NCBI GenBank assembly: GCA_030770545.1
Contig: JAUCMP010000028.1
Coordinates: 11,303,501-11,367,500, forward strand
DNA length: 64,000 nt
Origin: Macropodus opercularis
Lineage: Eukaryota > Chordata > Actinopteri > Anabantiformes > Osphronemidae
Direction: 5' to 3'
Under the pieces are notes generated by a model that was not told where the DNA came from, did no database searches, and worked only from the letters and a program-made list of their open reading frames with translations. The translations under genes and the position numbers were made by a program. Positions 55,700-64,000 of this stretch are shown here, piece by piece. Each line of letters begins with the position of its first letter. Position 1 is the first letter of the stretch.

Positions 55700-56990
55700 A
55701 CCGCATTTGAAAACACCCATTCCGAATATTTATTGTTTTTGTTATAATGCATATCTGCTGTAAAAATGAACTGAAACCGGATTCAGCCTTATATAGCAGA
55801 AGGTCACACTTCCTCTAACCACACTCACTGGAGTTTAAGACCCTGACATATATGCTACATGAATTTATCCTGAAACTATCCATATATGATTACACCTCAG
55901 AGTGTAATTTTACTAATGAGAGAAACCAAACCTGCTAGTAGAAACAGTTATTCAGAATATGCTGGACCACTAATTAAGGAATTTCATAAATTTCCAACTA
56001 CAGCTGCAGAGCAAGTTTTTATTGTTTTTGTTATGTATTACTGCTGTAAAAATGAACTGAAACAGAATTCAGCCTTCTACAACAGAAGTCACACTTCCTC
56101 TAACCACAGTCCCTGATATACAGTATATGCTGCCTGCATTTTTACTAAGGTGTTTTCTGCCCTGAAGGGGGCTTCAGAGGTAGGGAGCAACTCCAGTGCT
56201 CCTCAAGTGTAGTTCACTATGTTCTGTATACCGTTTTAGTCACTTTACTCACACATCAACTTTAACATTATTTTTAAAATTTTGTATTTATATGTAATTA
56301 TCTGTGTCTGCGTGGGTTTTCTCCGGGGTCTCCGGTTTCCTCCCACAGTCCAAAGACATGCAGTTAGGTCAATTGGAAAAGATGCGTAAATTGCCCATAG
56401 GTGTGAGTGTGTGTATGACTGTGACTTGTGTGTCTATATATGTGGCCCTGCGATGGACTGGCGATCTGTCCAGGGTGTACCCTGCCTCTCGCCCGAAGCC
56501 AGCTGGGATAGGCTCCAGCACGCCCGCGACCCCTTCGGGGAAAAGCGGAAGAAGATGAATGAATGAATGAATGAATGAAAGTATTAGATATTACATTTTC
56601 TGTCCTAATAACCAAATCACTGTTTGCCCTATGAGAAGTGCAAGCAAAAGCAAATCTTAAAACAAGATAAGGCCCTTGCTCATTATTATTATTTTTATTC
56701 CTGAACTGAAGAAGACAGAAGATGCTTTATTCCCATCTAAAGCAGACTCCGTCTTGCTGGTAACAAAAATGTTAAAAGGATGTTGAGCATGTCTATCAAA
56801 GGCAGCACTAACCAGTCGTTTGTTTCTTTGGGATAATAGGAACATTGCTTATAGCCATTTCACAAGGGTCCCTGTCTGTACCATATCTAAAGGGAGAGTG
56901 AGAGAAACCAATCCTGCTAGTAGCCACAGTGGAATATGCTGGACCACTAATTAAGGAATTTCATCAATTTCCAACTACAGCTACAGAGTA
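55700..56990. repeat. Locally duplicated segments upstream of nrp1
   Basis: Segment 55725-55860 recurs at 56015-56140 (GCTGTAAAAATGAACTGAAA, CACACTTCCTCTAACCACA). Segment 55910-56010 recurs at 56890-56985 (ATATGCTGGACCACTAATTA, AGGAATTTCAT). A SINE-like repeat (56296-56578) lies between them. Confidence 0.75.
56296..56578 (+). mobile_element. Fish SINE-like repeat S, 5'-truncated copy
   Basis: Matches 61260-61533: GTCTGCGTGGGTTTTCTCCG, CAAAGACATGCAGTTAGGTC, GCGATGGACTGGCGATCTGT, GGATAGGCTCCAGCACGCCC. Ends in an ATGA tandem tail. Confidence 0.85.
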
Positions 56991-56994
56991 TTTA

Positions 56995-58125
56995 TAGGGT
57001 TCTGTGCTTGGTCCAATATCTTGGTCTTTACATGTCTCCTCTTGATAATATTATTGGAAAACATTCTATAAATTTTCACTGCTATGCAGACGATACTCAG
57101 TTATATTTGTCCATGAAACCAGAGGAAACAAACCAATTAGTCAAACTTCAAACTTGTTTAAATGATATCAAATCCTGGATGTCCCATAACTTTCTACAGC
57201 TGAATTCAGATAAAACTGAGGTTATTATAATTGGTGCTAAAAACCACAGAGACTCATTATTGAGTCAGATTGTTACTCTGGATGACATAACGTTAGCTTC
57301 AAGTTCTACTGTGAGGAACCTTGGTGTCATTGTTGACCAAGATCTGTCCTTTACACCATATATTAAAGAAATCTCTAGAACCGCCTACTTCCACCTGAAG
57401 AATATTGCTAAAATTAGGAGCATCCTCTCATAGAGTGATGCTGAAAAATTAATCCATGCATTTGTTACCTCTAGGCTTGACTACTGTAACTCGCTACTCA
57501 TAGGTTGTCCCAATACCTCTTGCAGCCAGAGTTCTGACTGGACTTAGGAAGAGAGATCACATTTCTCCAACATTAGCTTCTCTGCATTGGCTCCCTGTCA
57601 AAACTAGGATAAAATTCAAAATTCTTCTCCTCACCTACAAAGCTCTTCATAATAAAGCTCCATCTTATCTTTAAGACCTCATCAAACAGAATGCTTCGTT
57701 CTCAGAGCGCTGGTCTATTTGTGGTTCCTAGAGTTTCTAAATGTAGAGCGGGAGGCCGAACCTTTAGCTACCAAGCTCCTCTCCTATGGAACCAGCTTCC
57801 AGTCCAGGTTCAAGAAGCAGACACCCTCTCTAGTTTTAAAACTAGGCTTACCCCAACCGGTCAAGGCAGACAGCCGCCCACACTGAGCCTGGGTCTGCTG
57901 GAGGTTTCTTCCCCATTAGAGAGGGAGTTTTTCCTCCACTTTTGCTATTTAAATGTACAATTTATTGATTGGCTACAATTAAAAGCTTGCTCTATGTGGG
58001 ATTTGTTGGGTTTAGTTATATAAGGTCTTAAAACCTTACTTGTAAAGTGCCTTGAGATAACTGATGTTGTGAATTGGCGCAATATAAATAAACTTGAATT
58101 GAAATTGAATTGAATATTTGCTTTC
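56995..58125 (+). mobile_element. L2-like LINE, 3' half, best preserved copy
   Basis: Frame 57008-57433 reads FHCYADDTQLYLSMKPEETN (catalytic YADD intact), LQLNSDKTEVIIIG and SSTVRNLGVIVDQDLSFTPY in one open stretch. Then RSQSAGLFVVPRVSK at 57691. The 3' UTR ends ATATAAATAAACTTGAATTG at about 58085-58125. A deletion near 57510 and a stop at 57431 make it inactive. Confidence 0.88.
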
Positions 58126-58739
58126 ATCTAATGTTAATGATTATTCCCACTGATCCAGGTATAGTCGTCTGGAATTTGAGCCACGGCATCAGCTCTTTAG
58201 CCTTCTAGGTTGAAAAGTTTTGCTACCTATCCATGTACAGTAGTAGCAGGTAAAAGTGTCATTCTCCACTGCGATTATTTGCCATTTCCTCCACAATTCC
58301 ACAGATTTTGTTCCACGTCACACGTGTGCTTTGAATACTGTACTAAGAATTTCTATTCATTGTTTATTTATTTAGTTATCAGATTTTAGAATATGGACGT
58401 ATTACGACCGATTCAAATAATAAGGGTCACTAAAAAGGGAATTTATGTAGGAAGCATTTGTATTTTAAAATTATATTCTGTTCACTGGAAAGTTAGAATT
58501 GCCATGTCTAAGAAAGTCCTCCACGACAGCATAAATGAGTTGCTTCTATTTTCTTCAGCTTTTTTATGTATCTTGAATGGCAGATAAAGACAACAGGTGT
58601 CTCCCTAAGAACATGTACACACACACACTGTATAACGTCTGCTGTAATATCTAATATAATATCTCCTCATATTTTGTTGGCTAAGAAAGTCGTCCCACAT
58701 AAATTCCTGTTTTAATGAGCCTTCTAATTTGAATAGATC
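58126..58739. other. Spacer, nothing recognised
   Basis: No gene or clear repeat seen. Confidence 0.35.
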
Positions 58740-58920
58740 TACGATTACAGTTGTATAATTGTAGGTTACAGTACATCAAATACTATGTAATAAAATGCAT
58801 TTGGTGTAATATCTGTATGTTACAGATAGAAATGAGTAATTGTGCTGCAGTAACAGGCTTCTGTGAACTGGAGATATGTAAACAACTTTGTGACGCCTGG
58901 TAGTTGAACAAGACTAGCTA
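58740..58920 (+). repeat. Unclassified repeat family U, upstream copy
   Basis: GTTGTATAATTGTAGGTTAC, GCAGTAACAGGCTTCTGTGA, GGAGATATGTAAACAACTTT and GACGCCTGGTAGTTGAACA match 22990-23290. Its right half is missing. Confidence 0.65.
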
Positions 58921-59751
58921 CCACTACTAATCACATAGTTTCTAGATTTTCTTCTGATCATTCTCCTCAGTGAGGTCCTACCTCCTTGTGACACTTTTTC
59001 AATCACTTTACTTTTTTTGAATCAATCAGTCATTATTTATTAATATAACCTGCCATACCCAGTTCTTGTAATAGTAATTGTAATATTGTCATGTAATATG
59101 TTCCGTTTCAATGCAACTTTCTCAGATTGTCTGCTGACAACACTTAAGACTCATCTTCATTTATCTGCCCTGATTAAAAGTTCTTGGCAGACTGTGAAGT
59201 GGAAGCGAAAACCAGGAGAAATGACAGGGCACTATCTAGATTGAGCTGCTCCATAGTAGAATCTGCAGACAACTCAGGGACCCCAGGTAAATTGAATAAA
59301 ATAAAATAATAAAACAAATACAATATGGAGACAAGCTAGGCTGGATACATAATGGTCAGTGTGTTCTGTTTTAAGTACTATAACTAATAAGTTTTAAAAC
59401 TTACTAGGGCCACTCACACTTGAGTATAGCAACCCAACTAAAAAGGGCCTACCTCTGAGTCTGGAAAGCTGATTTGATATCCAGTGAATGCACCTGACAT
59501 GAATTATTAGAGATCACACTTCCTAAAATCATCTTAGTGGCTTTTGTAGTAATACTTTGATGTTATCTCTACATAATCATATGCACAGTGTGTTGGCTAA
59601 TACAGTATTGTTTTTCAAACAAAAACGTTGTAGTTTCATTAGTTTTTCTTTAAAATGCCTATTTCCCAGTAAACCACTATTCAAAAGCAGTGTTGACTGA
59701 TCATGACAATTTTTTTTCTTTCATGTTTTGTCTAATTTGTAACTGTAACGA
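58921..59751. other. Spacer, nothing recognised
   Basis: AT-rich DNA with no gene or clear repeat seen. Confidence 0.35.
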
Positions 59752-60055
59752 CGTGGGGCAGCACATTAGTGCAGCAGTTAGCATTCTTGCCTCACAGTAA
59801 GAAGGTTGAATTGGGTTTGATTCCAGGGGTGCTTGAATTGAACTGAGAGATTGCATGTACCACAAAGACGTGCAATTAGGTTGATTGGGGAGTCTAAATT
59901 GTCCATCACAGTTGTCAGTGTCTGTATGTGGCCACTGATGGACTAGAAACCTGTTCACGGTTTACCCCGCCTCTCACCCGATTGTCAGCCGATATAGGCT
60001 CAAATGTGCCCACAACTCTTGCGAAGAATAAGCAGCTGAATCAGTGAGTGAGAGC
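59752..60055 (+). mobile_element. Fish SINE-like repeat S, diverged copy
   Basis: GGGGCAGCACATTAGTGCAG, TTGCCTCACAGTAAGAAGGT, GGTTTGATTCCAG, GACGTGCAATTAGGTTGATT and the end GAATAAGCAGCTGAATC match the full copy at 61152 with many changes. Confidence 0.75.
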
Positions 60056-60779
60056 AACAATAGGTGGAAAACCTATCTTCTCTTGTCTTCTTCTTCTCTT
60101 GCAACCTTACAAGGAGGTAAGGAGCATACACAATAAGGAGCCTTGAACAGAAGTTCAGGAAGCCAGAGCCCATTACAGTACGTTAATTAAAGAAAGGAAA
60201 CCCCAATGATGGCAGCCTGTGACAGTAAAGATTTACTAAAACAATGAGACAAGAGGAACAGATGTGGGCTTTTGTGCACATGAAAGTTATCAGCAGGTCT
60301 GAATATCTGTTAATATTCAATACACACAAGACAGAAAAACGGTTATCAGGCAGTTACCAGACAGTACTCATGGGGATGGACAGGCATCGTGAACATATGA
60401 AGCAGTCAGGGCAGTGTGAGCACAATAAACAACATACAATTGTTTATTTCTGGCATAATATTTATGTTTCCTTCTGGCAACTCTTGTCAGGGTTCGAACT
60501 CCTCGAAGTTGAGCTATTCAGACGCAACCTGGCATTATGCACCAAAGTCCTTTTATTCATCATCAAAGTTGACAACTTATACTGTATTTTTAATTATGAA
60601 ATGCCATATTTAAGTACTAATAAATCATAAACCATGCAGTAAAACAACATGGTTCTTTGTGAGGAGACAGCTTTGTGGTGTGTACTCATATTTATTTTTG
60701 CAGTAATGTGTAATTAGAGCAGATCAGAAGTCATGAAGTTATGAATAACAGAAAGTAGCTTCTATCGCGTTTAATGCTC
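60056..60779. other. Spacer, nothing recognised
   Basis: Plus frame 60244-60630 (128 codons) is the longest in this area but has no family motif, signal or repeat structure. I treat it as chance. Confidence 0.35.
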
Positions 60780-61138
60780 TGCTGTAAACCGTGGAATACG
60801 GGCGCACGAGAATTTCAAAGCGCGGCTGGTTTAACGACGGATGAGCGAACGACGGCTGGCTTGACCGCAGTGTTCCAGGCAGCATGAACGAGAACACGAA
60901 TCCACTAGGACGAGAGCATGGGAAATAACGTGAACAAACATGAACGACGACCCGACACTGTCGTGTCGGAGCTCCGGGCTTAAGTCCAGTGGTGGTGAAC
61001 GAGGCACAGGTGTGAGAAGAACAAGGTCGAGGTGAAACCAATCATTAATCAAAACAAAGCTGGCGGGGGTGGTGAGAGCACGTCCGGCAGAGCCCTCCGC
61101 AATAAAAGTCTGAGTGGAGCTCACCATAATAAAGGTCC
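60780..61138. other. GC-richer block with CpGs
   Basis: Unusually CpG-rich for this window, containing many ACGA/CGAG words and AATAAAAGT near 61100. Possibly an LTR-type repeat into which the SINE at 61152 inserted. Not identified. Confidence 0.35.
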
Positions 61139-61151
61139 GATCGGTGACACT

Positions 61152-61533
61152 AGGGCGGCACGGTGGTGTGGTGGTTGGCGCTGTCGCCTCACAGCAAGAA
61201 GGTCCCGGGTTTGATTCCCGGAGGCGACCGGGGGCCTTTCTGTGTGGAGTTTGCATGTTCTCCCCGTGTCTGCGTGGGTTTTCTCCGGGGTCTCCGGTTT
61301 CCTCCCACAGTCAAAAAAGACATGCAGTTAGGTCAATTGGTTGGATGCGTAAATTGCCAATTCCCATAGGTGTGAGTGTGTGTATGACTGTGATTGTGTG
61401 TCTATATATGTGGCCCTGCGATGGACTGGCGATCTGTCCAGGGTGTACCCTGCCTCTCGCCCAAAGCCAGCTGGGATAGGCTCCAGCACGCCCGCGACCC
61501 CTTCGGGGAAAAGCGGAAGAAGATGGATGGATG
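61152..61533 (+). mobile_element. Fish SINE-like repeat S, complete copy with target duplication
   Basis: Begins AGGGCGGCACGGTGGTGTGG with a B-box-like GGGTTTGATTCCCG, and ends in an ATGG tandem. GATCGGTGACACT is repeated exactly at both ends (61139-61151 and 61534-61546), a 13-bp target duplication typical of LINE-driven retroposition. Frames across it (61114-61479 and others) are not genes. Confidence 0.9.
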
Positions 61534-62269
61534 GATCGGTGACACTCTTACTCAGTCTGGTCTGTAGTTTGTGGTAGTTTGTGTAGTAAAATATTTGAGG
61601 TTCATATCATTCAAGGCTTTTTTTTAAAATTACAAATACAATTACAATTCCCAAGGTTTTTTCAAAACTGATGATATGCTTTACTACATTTGTCATTCAT
61701 TACGTCGTTTTTAAACACAGCCTGTCTTTTGTACTGTGTTTTCAGAATTGAAAGAACAGATTGACATAAAGACAGATGTTATTTGGCATATGTAAATTCT
61801 GCAGCTGTTTAAGGTGTGGATATAATTGAATTGAATTGAATAGATATCAGCTTGCCTGGATATGCTAAGGGAGCTTCTAGTTTCTCACGGAAAGAAAACA
61901 GGAATGATTTAGGAGGGGCAGTCGGCCATGTGAATATGAGGTGGCTCAACCGCTCTGTCACGGACAGATGTGGTGTCATTGGTGATTTCGTAGTTGGTCA
62001 CACAGAATTGGTTTCCATAGTGAAACACCGAGTGAAGTTAGAAAAAAAAAGTACTTTTTGACGAATGTCCCTCTACATCAGAAAGATTCAAACTTTGTAG
62101 AGAGGATTTATAGTCACGTTCTTCTTCTGCATGACTCATTCTCACTAATTTGTGACGTAAGACGATAAAAAAATCACGAGCCGATGGAAAATCAAAAATG
62201 GCATCTGCCCACCACTAAACCCTCCAGTGTGAAACAGACTGACTGTGTTTTCCGTCTGTCTTTGTGATG

Positions 62270-62572
62270 TCACGTTCTCCATCTGTGCTCCTCCTTGGTA
62301 ATTATGAGTTTCATCTGTTTTTCATCTGTTGTATATTTCCTGTTTTGTCAAGTATTTAAGCTCCACTCTGTGTTCCTGTCAATTCAATTCAATTTCAAAA
62401 TCATTAGACTCGCTTTCAGTACATCTAGCCTGTCGTGTTATTGAGTCCAACCTTGGTCTCTCCGTGGGAGCTTAGCAGGGGCTGCTCACAGTAATTTTAA
62501 GCTTTGCTTATCAGTCCTAGTTCCAGTCTCAGCTCTAGCAGAGAGCCAGCTTGTAACTGTGTTTTGTAACAA
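62270..62572 (+). repeat. LTR-like repeat
   Basis: Starts TGTCACGTTCTCCATC and ends GTGTTTTGTAACA, with TATTTAAGCTCC near 62352. An AATTCAATTC run interrupts it at 62381-62395. No target duplication was found. Confidence 0.45.
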
Positions 62573-62678
62573 TGACATACAGTCATGTTGGATATATTAA
62601 AATATTTAATAATAGAGGATGTTTGTGAAAATCTAATGTTATGCTGTCTAAATGCAATATTACAGTATAGGGTGGTTC

Positions 62679-63019
62679 TGTTACAGTTTAACTTTTGTTG
62701 TTAGTCTGTTGCTGTCACTCAGTAAATTAGTTAGTAAACTCTCACTAACGGACAGGATGAGACTCCAATGCAGAGCCAAGTCAGGACTCAGAATATGGTA
62801 ACTGAAAATCTTTATTTATCAAAACAGAAAATCACACCAATGTTGGAGAAATGCACTACACTAAATTTAGGTGACACTACGTGAAAACAAAACGCTGCCT
62901 AACACAGCACCTAATAGACAACTACAAAGAAACAAAAGCTACCTGACTTGTAAAAAACAAAAGGCTCAGTGCACTGAGCATGATGAAAAAGTTTCCTGAC
63001 TGAAATTGACCTTGTGACA
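62679..63019 (-). mobile_element. Probable 3' LTR of a Ty3/gypsy element
   Basis: On the minus strand runs TGTCACAAGGTCAA...AAACTGTAACA (TG...CA) with AATAAAGA near 62812. It begins three bases after the end of the gypsy coding remnant at 63022-63405, exactly where a 3' LTR is expected. Confidence 0.65.
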
Positions 63020-63021
63020 GC

Positions 63022-63405
63022 TCACCTTTTTTTGTGTTGTTGTTTTCCCCTCAAACACTCTTTCTTGCTTCTGTCTTGAGTCAAGTGTGTGACTGCTATT
63101 TCAACCAGCTGTCCTGCAAAAACACCTATATTTAAGATACAAGAGTCCAAGATGTGCTGAGCTGAAACCCAACCCTTCCAGTCCACCAGGTACTGGATGC
63201 CCCTGCTGCGACGGCAGGAGTGCAGGATATACATTATAACATGATATAATCTTGAACAGACCGATGAAACGAGAGGCCAGCTTCTTATTGCTTCCCTTAA
63301 GCTGGAGATCTTTAGTGAACATGCACACCATGTCTCCCACTTTGTAGTCCAGATCGGTAGACCTCCGCTTGTTGGCGTATTGGATAGAAACCTGTTTTCT
63401 CCCAA
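63022..63405 (-). pseudogene. Ty3/gypsy pol 3' end: integrase tail and chromodomain remnant
   Basis: Minus strand. One frame has MVCMFTKDLQLKGSNKKLAS, the post-catalytic integrase segment. Another has GIQYLVDWKGW and QHILDSCIL, a chromodomain of the chromovirus type. The two sit in different frames, so the gene is frameshifted, and the protease, reverse transcriptase and integrase core are absent from the window. Confidence 0.8.
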
Positions 63406-64000
63406 TAAGATTTTAACAACCCAGTCAAATTAGGTTTCAATAAAGAATTAGTGTAATTAGGTCTTGAGCTGTCATGTGAGATACGTGGATTAGATATAGT
63501 TTAGGTCTTTCAAAATAATGTTGAAATGGGCCTCACCATGATAAAAGGAAACAGTGTCTTATGTAGTCACAAAAAAGATTACTTGTTTTGGTCAACAACA
63601 TTTAAAGAAGAGGTTCGCTTTATTGCAGTATTTAAAGACAGATCATAATCAATACTGTGGGCTGACACATTAATAAGTTGGTCAAGCCCTACTTTTATAA
63701 ATCAACTATATGGGTTTCTTTAAATAGATTAAATGTTAGAATAATGAAACCAGCATCAGCGTGATAAAAACTGTTAGTGTCCTCTTAGGCCATTTTAAGG
63801 CCAGCACGTTTTTGAAAGAAGGTGCATTTGTCTCCATAATTACACAAAGGAAGTAAAGGTGATCACATTATATTGCTCATTGTGAACAAATCACTTCAAA
63901 TGATCTTTATAATAATTTTCAATGAGTTATCGTTAGAGTCTAACCTGGCCAAATCTGTTATAATATTACAATGAAGCCTAATGTAACATCACATTAAACT
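63406..64000. other. Right edge, nothing recognised
   Basis: AT-rich sequence without gene or repeat motifs. The rest of the gypsy element does not continue here. Confidence 0.4.

Noticed and set aside
57008..58023. 141- and 110-codon frames upstream of nrp1
   Set aside because: Both are parts of the L2-like LINE, with an internal stop and deletion.
60244..60630. 128-codon plus-strand frame
   Set aside because: No motif, no splice or promoter context and ordinary composition; best explained by chance.
61114..61479. 121-codon plus-strand frame and its neighbours
   Set aside because: They lie entirely within the SINE-like repeat with a 13-bp target duplication. A related frame occurs in the copy at 56304.

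Overview
The window is vertebrate nuclear DNA, almost certainly from a teleost fish. It carries one large split protein-coding gene with GT-AG introns. The rest is typical fish repeats: L2-like, Rex1-like and L1-like LINEs, Tc1-like transposons, tRNA- and 5S-type SINEs, a piggyBac-like TTAA element and solo LTRs. I found no bacterial, plasmid or CRISPR content.

The gene is a neuropilin-1 orthologue (nrp1; nrp1a or nrp1b cannot be decided here). It lies on the minus strand from the start codon at 53481-53483 to the stop codon at 10154-10156. I read 17 coding exons by hand. All join in frame and sum to 2769 nt, or 922 residues. The order is signal peptide, CUB a1, CUB a2, F5/8 type C b1, F5/8 type C b2, an acidic linker with a Ser-Gly site, MAM, one transmembrane helix with a GxxxGxxxG pattern, and a short tail ending Ser-Glu-Ala. 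All seven residues known to form the C-end-rule ligand pocket of mammalian NRP1 b1 are present. The product should be a cell-surface co-receptor for VEGF and class 3 semaphorins.

Layout from left to right. Positions 1-10153 lie downstream of the gene: an L2-like LINE (361-3050), a second LINE (3828-5428), LTR-like repeats (5425-6115), a LINE tail (6735-6895), AT-rich DNA without recognisable genes, and the probable 3' UTR (about 9750-10153). Positions 10154-53483 are the gene. The four 3'-most introns (13-16) are each about 100-140 bp. Introns 2, 3, 5 and 6 are 4.6-12 kb and full of nested transposons. Positions 53484-64000 lie upstream: promoter-side DNA with a small palindrome, locally duplicated segments, another LINE 3' half (56995-58125), three copies of a fish SINE-like repeat and a Ty3/gypsy remnant (62679-63405).

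I did not find an undescribed biological system. The most useful observations are the complete nrp1 model, in-frame cassette exons and intronic read-through frames that could give soluble or shorter isoforms, and several repeat insertions whose ends are fixed by target-site duplications.
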